From Takakia lepidozioides (lineage: Eukaryota > Streptophyta > Takakiopsida > Takakiales > Takakiaceae): DNA of 64,000 nt. Made by a program: the position numbers and the translations under genes. Location of the stretch: contig CM060733.1 in the NCBI GenBank assembly GCA_030704615.1, forward strand, positions 52,638,001 through 52,702,000, read 5' to 3'. The notes under the pieces were generated by a model. That model had not been told where the DNA came from and did no database searches. It saw only the letters and a list, made by a program, of their open reading frames with translations. Positions 1 to 11,935 of the stretch are shown one piece after another (position 1 is the first letter of the stretch; each line of letters begins with the position of its first letter).

Positions 1-544
1 ATATATATATTGCAGATTTTAGTATGCAAAGTGCAGCAAGCTTGCTTAAAAAGAAGAATTCCTAGACTTCTGTCCTTATCTATAAAATTTCGAGGCCTCC
101 TTCCCTCTTATGTTTAAATTTAAAGAAAAGAAAAAAACTGATTGTAGCCTCATCGTCGAACATGTCAGCATTTGCAATGAGGTCCTCATATTCATCAATC
201 ATATTGTAAATCGAAAAAGGAAATCCTTGATCCCTTGCCCGACAACCTGCGCTGCTGCTGGGGGTGGGCCCGCAGAGAAATACTCCCTAATGTGCTAAAA
301 AATGGAGAATAGTGGCGGGCCCTTGGGGCTGGACAAGCCCTGATCCTCTATATGTGCACCCGCCCAACTTCACATTGACCTAGGTATTGGAATTGCCAAT
401 ATCAGCCCGAATTAAGTTCATATAAGTTAACCCTAGTATTACAACAGCCAATACCTTAATTAAAATAAAAACAAATATTAGCCGGATCGATTATTTAATA
501 CCCGAGTTGATACCTGGCCAGCCATATATACCAGTCCAACACTC
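1..544. mobile_element. hAT-type MITE, copy A (cut by window edge)
   Basis: The stretch matches the complete element at 41242-41993 in the same orientation. Shared parts are the TTGCAGATTTTAGTAT block, the GTGGCGGG(C/T)CCTTGGGGCTGGACA block, the palindromic GGTATTGGAATTGCCAATA block and the end TATATACCA(G/A)TCCAACACT. The right end is at about 544 with the terminal inverted repeat CCAACACTC. The left end lies outside the window. No coding capacity is seen; the short frame at 110-298 is inside the repeat and is not taken as a gene. Confidence 0.65.
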
Positions 545-565
545 GTAAGTTAATGCATTGTCTAG

Positions 566-720
566 ACCGTGGTTTGAACCCACAACCACATCCAACGTTG
601 TATGTGCCCATTACCACTCGGCTACATGCTGGTTGTCACGAAGGTGTCCACATTTCAGCTGGTGGAAGGCAGTAGCCTTTGTGGTGAAAGAGACACCATA
701 ATTTAGGCTCCCTTTGGAGG
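566..720 (-). repeat. tRNA-like dispersed repeat (SINE-like), copy 1
   Basis: Read on the minus strand, this has a good Pol III A box (TAGCCGAGTGG, near 613-623) and B box (GGTTCAAACC, near 571-580) with tRNA-like spacing. It is joined to a body containing GGTGTCTCTTTCACCACAAA and ACTGCCTTCC. Related copies lie at 35497-35655 and 35757-35870. In those two copies the body has the opposite orientation relative to the tRNA-like part, so the unit is composite or rearranged. Confidence 0.55.
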
Positions 721-879
721 CAACTATATATATTTTTTATTATTTCTTAATGCATCGTGCTCACAGTACTTTCGTCGGATTCCAACAGCCTGGGTGCCTC
801 CAGCCCCTGTCAAATCCTCCCCACCCTCTCTTACCTCGATTCACTATTAAATACTTAAGAATCCGATAGGGTTTTATGT

Positions 880-1040
880 TGTGGTGGGTAGCATGTTGGT
901 AAGGTGATTGCAGTGCAGGTGGCGAGGATCTAGGTCCGATTCCTGATGAGAGGCTATTGTAGTGTAACCCGGTAACTGGTAGCCCAATCGGTGTAAATAC
1001 CCTTTGTAACCCCGGTCTCTCATGTAACTCTTCTTAGTCT
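880..1040 (+). repeat. tRNA-derived SINE-like sequence
   Basis: An A-box-like TAGCATGTTGG starts at 889 and a B-box GGTCCGATTCC starts at 933. The 44-nt spacing is that of a tRNA gene with a short variable loop. A tail rich in GTGTAAC words follows. It is not a tRNA gene: I see no acceptor pairing. The family is not recognised. Confidence 0.5.
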
Positions 1041-1088
1041 ATTTTATACTTAGCCAAATTTGGACAGTCAAATTTCGAGACCACCAAC

Positions 1089-1236
1089 TGGAGTTACACT
1101 CCATTCTGTGTAACCCCGAGTGGAGTTACACACCCCATGCAGTGTAACCCCGCTTGGAGTTACACACCCCATGCAGTGTAACCCCGCTTGGAGTTACACT
1201 CCCCATTTGTGTAACCCAGCGTAACCCCGACTGGAG
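1089..1236. repeat. 34-bp palindromic tandem repeat, about 4 copies
   Basis: TGGAGTTACAC recurs at 1089, 1121, 1155 and 1189 (spacing 32, 34, 34). Each unit holds an inverted pair GTTACAC/GTGTAAC, so every unit can fold into a small hairpin. The array lies 1.25 kb upstream of the J-protein start. A short (AT)n run follows near 1362-1381. Confidence 0.75.
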
Positions 1237-2492
1237 TTTTCATGTCACTCTCAAGAGATATTGGGGAAGATTTGACATGCTGGAAACCGGGCCTACCGTC
1301 CTGTCAGAGGTTACATAGGTGCATTAAGTTCTTATCTCATTCCTATTATCTTCCAATATAGGCATATATATATATATATATGTTCCATAGGACTTCAACT
1401 ATCCGACCAGAAGCAGAAGGAAAAGCTCCTTGGAACTTGTCTTGTGGTAAGTAGGGAATGCGGGCCCACAGCCAGAGTGTGTGGTCACACAGCGTGTGTG
1501 GTCACAGCGTGTGCCTCTCTTCCTCACAGATTTCTCGAGTTTTTGTAAACGAGTTTATCGACCGCCAATATTGACGTTTAGTACTAAACCGAGACGTATG
1601 GCGGTGAAAAATGAGGAGATCTGACTATTGGATGCCAAGAAGCTTCTCTTCTGGCGGTTTGACCTACCACTGTCGGAGTGTTTTGTAAGTAGATAAGTCA
1701 GGCTACGGTACTTGCGCTAATCTGTCCCCTCGCTTGTGTTTTCATCACGAAACTGCTATGGATTGAGATGTTTCTCTGCCTGGAGCAATTAAAGGTGCAA
1801 GTTTCCTCTTCCTCCATTTTTATGATCAATTGAGCCATTGCCTGCTGGTTTCTCTTGCCGCTGGACTCATAATGTGTTTGACGAGCTTAAACTACTGTGT
1901 GGCCAGGGAGCTGTGGAGATGAGGGTTGCTGCATAGCCGGGCCTGCTCCTGCTCTGCTATGATAGTATTCATGGCTGAATGGCTGAGCTAAGGCAATTTC
2001 TGTCTTCAAGAATGTTCATGTCGTTCTTCTCTTACTTTGGGTGGACGCTACTCGCGTCACTTTAGAGTGGAGCAGTTGTTCGTGCGGGTTATCTTGCGAC
2101 TTTAATTCGCCGAGGGCCTTAAACGGTTAGGTTTCAAATGGCTGTCCTTCGCTTTCTGTAAGCTCAAGTGGTTGTATGGTAGTTTCACTGTGGAGGCGAG
2201 CAAATCTTTCTGAGTTTCAGGAGCAAGAAGTTCTTGTCCCTCCTTTGCGGTCAGTTATAATATTCGTTCCTCTTCCTTCTTTCATTCTCTCTGTCGCCTC
2301 ACTCAATTCCTGTATCTATTAGCAATTAGAAACGGACGGTTGATTAACTAGCGACCCGATCAAGCCCTACTGTAACCAGTAACAGCCACCGGGCAATCGT
2401 ATCAGTATCAAAGCAAAGGCGGTCCTAGGGAGATTTTACTTTGCAGCGAGCGTGTACTTGCGAAGACAATCAAAGGTTTCATAAGTTGCTGA

Positions 2493-3401
2493 ATGGCTAG
2501 CAGCAATGCATTAATTTTTTGTGTGCCAATAGGATTGAGCTACTCGCGAGAAAGGTGTATTTCTCCTAGTCATGCCAGCCTTCGCACGCGTGGTACAAGC
2601 AGGGTGAAATCGCACCTTGGGGGGCTCAGCTTGAAGCACAGAAGATTAGGATTCAGCATGCAGAAGCCTAGGAATCACCGATACACGTCTCCAGCAGCAA
2701 TACCATCAAGGGAGGGAATTGATGTGTCACATGACCCAACCTTCTATGAGCTCTTAGGACTCCCTCAAGACGTTGCGCTTCCTGATATAAAGCTGGCATA
2801 CCGACAAATGGCGCTACGCTATCATCCCGATGTGTGTTCCCCCCACGAATTAGACGAGTGTACAAAAAGATTTATGGAAGTTCAAGAAGCATATGAAACA
2901 CTTTCAGATCCAAGGAGAAGAGCGATGTATGATGCTGATATCTCTTTTGGCTCCAGGAGGCGTTGGGATCTTGATGACAAGGTCTGTGTTCTCACACGTA
3001 TCTATAATTGACCCTACAGATGCACTTTACATGCTCCTGCTCATGTTTTTCTCTTAATTGGAGTGATACCTCCCACAATATAGGTCTGTTCTGCATTTTT
3101 AGTCATTTTTATCTGAATCACCTTTGACTTGGCTGGAACAGCGCATCATCAAGGCTCTTTCAGCAGATCAGCTTGGCCCTACTTCGTGCACCTAGTGCTG
3201 ACAATTGGCAATCGCCATTGTGAGGGAAAAAAATTTAATCTTACTTTCGCACATGCATACCTTGAATTGCAGGAAGTGGGTGACTGGAGAACACAGTGGG
3301 AAGGTCAATTATCAAGACTGAAGTACAGGAATTTCGCAAAGGATGCTGATTCAGACTCATGGGGTGCAAGAATGCGTCGGCGGCAGCAGCAGCAGACATA
3401 G
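2493..3401 (+). CDS. Chloroplast-targeted type III J-domain protein (DnaJ 20-like)
   Basis: Two exons, 2493-2981 and 3273-3401, joined in phase 0 (donor AAG|GTCTGT, acceptor TTGCAG|GAAG), give 205 residues. Residues 1 to about 75 are basic and rich in Ser/Arg, like a plastid transit peptide. The J domain follows (about 83-150): FYELLGL, then YRQMALRYHPDV with the HPD that stimulates Hsp70 ATPase, then AYETLSDPRRRAMYD. The end has W-x2-QWEGQLSRLK and SWGARMRRRQ, a tail I associate with plant plastid DnaJ 20-type small J proteins. There is no Gly/Phe region or zinc finger. It probably hands clients to stromal Hsp70; the client is not known from sequence. The first Met is chosen because the transit region starts there. 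A 1.5-kb noncoding gap separates it from the next gene. Confidence 0.88.
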
Positions 3402-4913
3402 GGTTCCTACACTCTACTGGAACATGTCCAAATGGAGGGTTGGAATATTTATTGACAAAGCGTCACAATCTTGCTAAGTAGCTCGAAGCTGCTCCCACGT
3501 TGTATACTAAATTGCATTACAAGACCATCACAGCGCTCACTCAAGAAGTGCTTCTGTGTCCATGCACAGTTTGTCCATGGAGTTCCAGAAGCTTTGGCAT
3601 CCAATCAGAAACGAAAGGAAGTTTTGGTTCTTTGTTGTGTGGTCACACAACTTTGTGCTTGCTGACAACACTCTTAATAGTCTTTGACTTGTCATGTCAG
3701 TTGCATGACTCTAAACCCACCAGCTGTAATTAACATGGTTTTGCAGGACAAAAGACTCCAAGCAAATTCCAGCTTGAGGTTCTATGTTCCAGCTTGAGGT
3801 GCCGTAAATCCGTTGGATGGCAAACACTTGAGCTTTATGTTCTAGTTGTACAGTCTTGCTGAGCTGAGACAATTTGAAAACCCCTTGTATTACTCTTTGC
3901 TTGATATAATCGTACTTGGTACCAACTCTACTCCTCCTATTCACCCTGACTGGCAAGGCAAAGCAAGTGACATTTGGTCCAATACCAGAGAGCACCAACG
4001 ACCTTCCTACTCCACCCACCTGCCTCACAAAGGAACCCTACTGGAGCTCACTCATGCATCCCTTAATCCTCATCTTCCCCCAATCTTCTGCCAGCCCTAA
4101 TTGATGTGTCTGGAAGGCTTGGCAACAACAAAGCTTGGATGTAGCCTTGCATATGCCTACATCACTTGTAAATCCTCATCCCCCAACCCCCCTGCCCCTG
4201 GTACACTCATCCATTGGATTGTTAGACTCCACCTTTCCCATGATTTGGCACCATGCTTTGAAAACTCCAGTCATGGGCTACAAAGACTGCGATGAAACAT
4301 CAGCAGGGGAGTCAACGTGGGGTGGACCACACCATCCAGAAAACAATCCAAGCTACACCAAGCACACAGACTTAACACATAGATAACAACAAAAAAGCAC
4401 CCCCGCACTGAATTATTCTCATCTCCCTCGCTGTAATCCGAAGGGTGTTCCCCCTGGATGGCATAGCTGAGACCTGAGACGTGGATTGACGGTAGTGGGT
4501 ATGTGCACATTCACTTGTAGATGAGTTCTGTGCATGGATGAAGAAACACGTGGCAGACGGTGGTCCCACACGTGGCGATTCGGCTGTAGCATGTGTAACC
4601 CAATGGTTCGCTGATTGTTTTTCTGGTATGGACACGTGCCTGCATGAGGTAGCCCTGGGCGCAGTATGTAAATGTTCACCGTCTCCTCGCAGTAAAACAG
4701 GCTTCATCATCTGCTTGCTGCTGCTGCTTACGTTCCTGATCGTGATTACGCTTTTCGAAGGTGACTGTGCAAGTAGTTATACTGGGAGGTAGTTTGGCAG
4801 GATTGTTTGGATTGCTCGGGCCAGAGTTTATCCGGAAATTCTCGCTGCTCGCAAGTGAGTCTTCGAATTGCGGAAGTGTGTACAATTTGGTGGCGGGCTG
4901 GTAGATAGCGGCT
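3402..4913. other. Intergenic, no gene seen
   Basis: This holds the 3' side of the J-protein gene and the upstream side of the DUF7733 gene. A 13-bp direct repeat TCCAGCTTGAGGT occurs twice near 3768-3800. Short frames here show no family resemblance. Confidence 0.6.
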
Positions 4914-6128
4914 ATGGAGGTGTTACCGGCAGGAGACAAGATCGGTGACTACGATTCCAGAATAGATCCGGACGCTCCGAAAGAGCAACAGAAGGTAACG
5001 CAACTTCTGCCTATATAGACTGCATGAGGTTGTATACTTCTTCGCGTTTGCTGGCTGTGCGTCCCTCTGCAAGTCCAGGAGACGGGACATCAGTGACCTT
5101 GAATCACCCCAAGCTTGAATTTTCAAGCTGTTGATCGTCTATGTGTTTCTTATCCTAGAAGGTCTGATTGAGCAACCTACACTAAGGCATTTGTTTCGAA
5201 GCTCAGGTCAATGACCAATTTATCTTCTAGAGGAGGGTGGTGTACCCCGAGGCCTGTGCCAGGAGGAAGCTGCCCACTGTTTCATCGGTTTTTAGTTGAG
5301 CGTGGCATAGTAACGTAACTTGGCGCTTCTCGAATTTCTGTTTGGATCGTATCTGAATTTCTTAAGGACATCGCATCCTGATCTGTTTTTGTTTCTGTAC
5401 CACAGGCGGTTGCTGAGAAGAGGAAGAAAAAGCATGGCATCTTCGCCTCATCCTCCCTTGTACAATTACATGTTATCACCCTGGTGGTCGTTCTCACAGC
5501 GAGCGGCCTAGTTCCCCTGGATGACATCGCGTTTGTGGTGTTGATATCCATGTACGTGTGTTTCCTGCTGAGATTCGTGTTTCCTGCTCCCACATCCGGT
5601 TCCCCTCCAAACGTAATGTCTGGAAATCTGTTGATGGGAAAGTATACGGCAATGTCTGCGGTGGTTGGCCTAGTGTTGCCAATGGGATACATCCTGGGGG
5701 CTTTCGTCCACGGGGACGTGAAGGCCCTACACGCAGCTGCACCTCATCTGTTTCTCCTTGCCTGCCAAGTGCTGAGCGAGAATGTTGTCTTTGGGAGGGA
5801 CGGTATATCACTGCCGATTCGCGCATTAGTGCCAATCTTCTACAACACACGCAGGCTGTTCACGCTCATGACCTGGCTCAAGATTGATCTGAACAAGGGA
5901 GTGGAGAGTGTTGGAATGCATGGGACAGGCATCCCCATCACAGCACCCCAGTGGATTTTGTTTGGCCGGGGCCTGGCAGCTCTCAACTTGGTTCTCTGGA
6001 CCTTCAATCTCTTCTTTTTCTTGCTGCCTGTGTTTTTGCCCCGGACATTCAAGAAGCATTACGAGATGGAGGCAGCAGCTGTAGAAAAGCGCTCCAAAGA
6101 CAAACAAGATGGAATATCCCAAAAATGA
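4914..6128 (+). CDS. DUF7733-type multi-pass membrane protein
   Basis: Exon 1 is 4914-4994 (27 codons, MEVLPAGDKIGDYDSR start) and exon 2 is 5406-6128, with donor CAGAAG|GTAACG, acceptor ACCACAG|GCG, phase 0; 267 residues in all. At least four hydrophobic segments are visible: around HVITLVVVLTASGL, DIAFVVLISMYVCFLLRFVF, SAVVGLVLPMGYILGAF and LNLVLWTFNLFFFLLPVFLP. The motifs HLFLLACQVLSENV, PIRALVPIFYNTRRLFT and LVLWTFNLF...LP are those I associate with the plant-specific DUF7733 family. The C-terminal tail is charged (EKRSKDKQD). The biochemical role of the family is not known to me. The exon 1 start is supported by in-frame joining and a clean donor. Confidence 0.8.
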
Positions 6129-8478
6129 GGATACTTTGCAGAAATTTAGAGACCCAGGAAACGCTGGGATTTAGTTATTCTCTCACTGGACTCGTGCAAT
6201 AGGAATCCACGAGGCTAACCGAAGTTTAATCTAGTGAATGGTCAAAATTTGACCCTGCATGTACTGTATTCATATTCATGCACCCTAAACCAGTCAAAGA
6301 CCAAACAAAGTTGGCAACTTGGCATTGGTCTAGATGTGAAGCAGCAAAAATGTGGTCACCAGTTTTAAGAAACAGTTGTACAGAAACTGCTCATTTTCTG
6401 ACAAACTCGAGTGTTCAGATTGAATGTCATGGTTGGATCTCTTGTACCGGGTGGCTGATGAACTTACAGATCTGAAGTGTCCAAGTTGGGCACTTTCTCT
6501 CACTATATTACTAACAATATCTTTACCCTATCTACCTGCTGCATCTACAATACCTCACCCGAAACACATTCATCACAAAATTATCTAGATCTGGTGAGTA
6601 ACTAACTGTAGGGAGAGTCGACAACAACCAACCTCCGAGATAGTTCACATCAAAGTTCTCAAAAACTACTACAGAAAGTTGAATTTCAACTAATCATACA
6701 ACTCTAGTTCAAGGCATTTAAAGTACCTTTAATAACGTTTATGAAGATGAAAATGCTGGTCAAGGCTTAAGCCTGCATAGTTCAACTAGGCCAGTGGGCT
6801 TTAGGAGGTAAACACAAAGACGCCCCACTGGCACAAAAGATTTAGCCAGCTGGAGTGCCTAGTGATTAGAACCTTACCTCAGATACGAAGGAGTATCTTC
6901 CATTGTGGTAAACTCTGTAATGAGAGACAAAGCGGGGAAAGGAGCTGCATTCAATGGAAGGTTTCCAGTAGCTCCTTCCCTGTGTAGCAACACAGACAGA
7001 GTTTGCATGAAAAGAGCTCTCTACTCTTCTCTTCCTCCTATCCCTCAGCCCTTCTGAAGTGTTAGAAATGTGTTCAGCTGCAAGACCACTAATTCATTGC
7101 AAGCTTCCTCTGCTTCCTATGCTCTTGGGGTGTTATGAGGCATTAAGCTTCATGCATGCTGACTGGACTGATCTGAAAGCCCCTTTACAACTTATGAGGT
7201 TTTAAGGTTCCACTCGTTCCATAGAATTAACAAATAGAGCATTCTCAGAAGGGCTTCCAGGATGCTGAATTTATTTTTACTGCAGCAGCGCTTGACACCA
7301 TAAGACAGCAGTTTAAGTAGAAAGGGCCGACAGTGTCAGTGTCAATGTCTGACTAAATACAGTCATTCCTCTGTTATGAGATCTAAAGCATTGAAGTGAT
7401 ACAAATTCTACTTACCCAAAATTTGTGAACCCATAAGGAATGGCCCTATCTGGAGGCCAGGCAAATTGTGCAAAGTGTCTACATCATGTCAAAAGTTGTG
7501 GGATTCCCTTTTCATGAAAAAGGGTTGGATTGTTAGTAACTTCTTTCCAGGAATATGGCCATAATTTCCAGTGAATCTGTCGCTGGAAATTGTACCCACA
7601 TTCTAAACCATCTCTACCTTCTATACAAGTGAACCGGATTTTCACTGTATTTCACAGGGGGTTACAGTAAAATAAAGTAATATAAAAGTTTGTTTAACAT
7701 CCAGTGAATTTACAGAGCCTACATACTGCTCAACACACAGTGAAAGTTCACTGACGCTCGGCTTACTGGCCTCATGTCAGTGCAGTCATCTTACCCCCTG
7801 TAAAAAACTGAAAATCCCATCCCCTATTACACAACAGACCAGAGACTGGGGGTCGTGGAGCAGGTAAGTAGAACCACCGCAGTGACAGGGTCTCATTTCC
7901 TAGTATACACTCTTACTTTTAAGACATGGGCCAGTCCAGAAAGCAATACCTTTCAGAAGGCAGCTTGAGGAGATGGCTGCAAACACATACACAGCTTGGT
8001 TATTCATTATACATTCCTATAGACCTCATGATCCTAGGGGACCTTCATGCCTAAGTTTTTCCGCTTAATTTCAGGCCACCATGTCATGCAGTTAAGGTTG
8101 CCACTGTATGTAGTCAAGTGTCAAAAGTGGAACAGCCATGCTAGAGTTTAAAGTGGTAGTCCAAACCAGTCCAATCCTGCTATGGACGAGACTAGAGAGC
8201 TCCTGCCAGATGAAAGATTCATCATTGAACATGTATGCCAAAACTGTTTTACAAGTGTCCAGAACTCCATTGAAGCCAAACTACTGCCACTGGTACTCCT
8301 AAGTTGGCTTCCTGGACATGGGCACCGCTGGTAATGCACAGGTATTTAAATCAGAGTCTCCGTACAGCACTAAGAAAAAGCTCAGAAGACCCCAATGCAA
8401 GGTTGTTCTCTCAAACATTGTCACAGGTAAGATGCATAATGTTCATCAGCCAACTCCATCACCCTGAAGTGGCAGATT
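6129..8478. other. Intergenic, no gene seen
   Basis: These 2.3 kb between convergent genes (DUF7733 protein and F-box gene) presumably hold both 3' untranslated regions. I found no conserved coding motif, clear repeat or RNA gene. Short frames near 8148-8492 look fortuitous. Confidence 0.55.
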
Positions 8479-10304
8479 CTATTCAATGTTGATGAACTCA
8501 TACCTAAACTTCAAGCCAAGCACCCTGAAAAAGAATGAGTCGGCCTCTGGTTCACAATTCTTCATCTGAGAGACTCTGATGTTAAGGCGCTGAAGCTTAG
8601 GGCTGCATTTGACCAGTGTCTCCAAGGTAGCCAACTTCTGCTCAGCATTTAACTGAGATCGAATGGTCAGCCAGGCCTCTTCCAAACATGGGATAATAGT
8701 TGCTGGAGTCAGCTGCAAATACAGAGCCACATACAGGTTGAGCGTCGAATAAACAAGTGGATTGTAGCAGATTGACATGCAGTACCAAGGGTCAGCTGAG
8801 AGTCCTTATCTTAAAGAGATCAATCTCACTTCCATTTTCCACATGTCATTACAATCCTTGAAACCATTACATTCCACGAATTGGAGCAACAACTAGCATG
8901 ATCAGGAACAGAATGGACTATTGATCCCTGCAAAACACAGCTGGAAGTGAATAATTGCTCAAACCTGTCTAAGACTGCTCTTCTGTGCTAGAGCAGCAAA
9001 CATAGCCCCTTGCGCCTCCAAACTTCTTAGCTTGGGGTGAGCAGCAAAGAAGTCAACAAAATCTAACTCGGGAAAGGGCTCCAGCTTGTCAGCATCCCCA
9101 CAGAATTCCACTCTCATCGCCAGTTCCTTCAGTTCTGTGGCTGACTGGAGGACCGTATTGATAGCCTCCCAGCACCAGTGTACCCCTCGCAGTGAAAGCG
9201 ATTCCAGATTTGGTAGCCTTCCAACATCCAACTTCTTGACTTTACCTGTTCCAGAAGAACATTTTTAAGACTCAGACCAACTCGTAAGTAGATTTGAGTA
9301 AGTCACCGCCTCATCATAAAAGCACATCCGAGTAGAGCACAACCGCCATGTCGATTGCAGCTGTATGGGCTCCAGAAAGGAACGGAAGTTGAACAGACAG
9401 AAGCAAAGATTGGATGCTCGAAGGCAAATGACAGTCTCCCAAAATTTAACTTCTACTTGAAGACCACGCTATGACCCCAGTACACAATAGAACTTGAAGC
9501 AACCTGCATCACACCTGAATTGTTCGCCACTGACAGATGGCACAAGCAGTGATCTCCTTTGATTCGCAACCAGGAAGCCCCCTGAGTTTCAAGGAGTTGC
9601 AAGCGCGGAGCAATGATGGAGACGATGCAATCACCGGCCCCAAAGAAGTCTAGTCTGCAGTGTGTCAACCGCTCCAGCTCTATGCATGCTACGCGGATGC
9701 CTTCGCAGCCCAACAGAGTGAGGTTTGTTAGAAGAGGGCATGCGTGCAGAATGCCGCACAAAGCCGAATCACGCAAACGCGCCCCGACCACGGCAAGGGT
9801 GTGCAAATTATGGAAGCAGCGCCAGTCAGGAGGGGTGTGAGTGAGGAGGACACCCCAGAGGCGGAGAGTGTGCAAATTTACGGACTGAGCCACGCAATCC
9901 AGCTTGCTGACGCTGCTGTTAGTGGTTCTTGTCTCAGTGAGATCGTCAACGCGAAGCTCAAGGATCTGCAGAGAATCTTTCGTATGGGAGAGCCAGGCAA
10001 GCAGGCTCACATCTGAGAATGGGCAATAGACAATGAGTTCATGCAAGGCTGTCATGCCAAGGACCACGCGAGTGACGATGAGATCAGGTAAAAGGCCCTT
10101 CTCGTACCCTACATTGCGTGGGAAGTACAGACTGTTCAGCAGTGTCATGGCTTCCTTCCATCTTCTACATACGCAAGAGCACACCGCTACATCTTTCGCA
10201 TTTCGCACGTTACTAAGAATATGTTGCACAATAGCATCCGGTAGCACTTCCATGCCTTCAGATTCATCCATGTGCCTCATTTGTCCGAAGGATGTTTGGT
10301 GCAT
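8479..10304 (-). CDS. F-box / leucine-rich repeat protein (At1g10780-like)
   Basis: Three minus-strand exons: 10304-9515, 9245-8965 and 8712-8479 (phases 1 then 0; donors AG|GTGTG and CAG|GTTTGA, acceptors ACAG|GTAAAG and TTGCAG|CTGAC). The product is 434 residues. The N-terminal F-box reads LPDAIVQHILSNVRNAKDVA...C..VCRRWKEAM, the Skp1-binding part of an SCF ubiquitin ligase. Degenerate leucine-rich repeats follow (LRLWGVLLTH, LHTLAVVGARLRDSAL, LTNLTLLGCEGI, LESLSLRGVHWCWEAI), then a conserved tail PCLEEAWLTIRSQLNAEQK. Order and motifs match the plant F-box/RNI family of Arabidopsis At1g10780. The joins restore the conserved NNSG-K-V-K-K-L and RQ-LTP junctions. The start is uncertain: Met codons at 10304, 10271 and just before LPD are all possible, and homologues begin close to LPD. 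The substrate is unknown. Confidence 0.85.
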
Positions 10305-10761
10305 AGAATCCCGGTCAGAGCAAATATTTCTGTCTGCTCAATCACTTACGTTCAGACCTGGCAAAGAAGACAGGCAAAAATGCTCATATGTGAGATTCGG
10401 CTAAATTCTATCACTAGACTGCAGTTTCAGACTAAGAATCAGATTACCTGCAGGGAGAATGCATTCGGACAAGCAAGCAATCTCCTAGATTCTACAAAGG
10501 AGATAAGATTCCTCTCATACTCAGCTGTTGGACATACTTCAATCAAAATAGAAGTGCGTGCCAAGGGGTGGCACTACCTTTGCGATGTGGTCTCGGTAGG
10601 AGCCGCTGATGCAGGAGGTTGCAAGCTATGCAGCAGAATTGCCAGTAAAAAACAGGAGCCTAGAAACTCGGACAAAGCCAATCCTACCATGGCCGGAGAG
10701 TGCAATCCTTGGTGCCAAATTGTACCTGGAAAATTAAACCCCTTCGTAATTGCAAGGTTCA

Positions 10762-11121
10762 GAGTTCAGAGAGACTCAACACACATCATTGTCAGAACTG
10801 AGAAAATGCCAACAGCAGGCGAGGTTTTTCTTATCTGGAGCGACAGTGCATGAAACGCATCATAATGGCGGGAAATCAGAAGCGGAGAGTGAGAAACTGA
10901 GAACGATGGATTCTGTGCAAGAAACAGGGAGTGATTGTTGGGAGTTCAGAGAGACTCAACACACATCATTGTTAGAACTGAGAAAATGCCAACAGCAGGC
11001 GAGGTTTTCCTTATCTAGAGCGACAGTGCATGAAACGCATCATAATGGCGGGAAATCAGAAGCGGAGAGTGAGAAACTGAAAGCGATGGATTCTGTGCAA
11101 GAAGCAGGGAGTGATTGTTGG
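10762..11121. repeat. 180-bp tandem duplication upstream of the F-box gene
   Basis: Copies 10762-10941 and 10942-11121 are nearly identical, both starting GAGTTCAGAGAGACTCAACA. They differ by a few substitutions, for example CTGAGAACGATGG versus CTGAAAGCGATGG. The length is exactly 60 codons, so a plus-strand frame stays open through both copies; I regard that frame as fortuitous. The array starts about 460 bp upstream of the F-box start. Confidence 0.9.
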
Positions 11122-11935
11122 GAGCCTGGAGCGATGGAGCGACAGACATTCCTGGAGACGAAAGGGCGGGCAGAGCAGAGCAGAGCAGCGCGGTAACTTT
11201 TCAACTTGCCTCCACCCCGCCCTTCCGGTCACTGTCACTCGTACTCCTTGGAGGGAAACCTCATGTTCTCATATTTCCCATGTTGTTTTCAAAGAAAGTA
11301 TCACGTTCTTATGCTGTTCATGTCCCTCTTGCATGTACCGACTTGTTTACATCAGACGAGGGGGTGGGTAGAAATAGGCCGGGTATAGGGTCGTATATTT
11401 TGGTATATTCGTATTCGAAGGCGAGGGAGACAGAATATCCGCGCGATGCCTCGAATGGAGTGTTGGCGGCCGAAACGTATGCTCGCAGGATGTCCTCGGC
11501 TGGAACGATCGGTGGGATCGACTGCAGGAGGTTTCTATAAGTAAATCTCGGCGTCGGAGATGTCTCACAGCCAGCTCCAGTTGGTTCAAGTAGGAAATAC
11601 GCTGCTGCGTCCTTCAGTGTTTCATAGTTGTGGCTCTTTTCTGGAAGTTTGCTAATTCAGAACGTCTCTTTGGACCTTCTCTGCTAGTGGTTCAGAACAT
11701 ATTGCTTCCTTTTGTCGTTTACTATTCCGACCCTAATTAACCTACATGATTTTCTTACTCCCAGTCTATATCTTGCTAGATTTTTCAGCTTGCTGTGTGC
11801 TCTCTCTCTCTCTACGGCTCTTTCTTCATTGCATCCCTCTCTAGATCGTAAACTGTTAATCTCCTTCTTTTACCGTTAAATCTTAATTTGCTTCTCTGGT
11901 TTGGTTTTCTACGAACACATTCGAACGCCCACAGG

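Noticed and set aside
5494-6122. Minus-strand frames under the DUF7733 gene
   Set aside because: Antisense of a conserved membrane-protein exon.
9613-10404. Plus-strand frames opposite the F-box exon
   Set aside because: They are antisense shadows of the conserved F-box exon 1.
10750-11196. 148-codon frame across the 180-bp duplication as a gene
   Set aside because: It is open only because the duplicated unit is a multiple of three. It has no recognisable motif and lies in the upstream region of the F-box gene.
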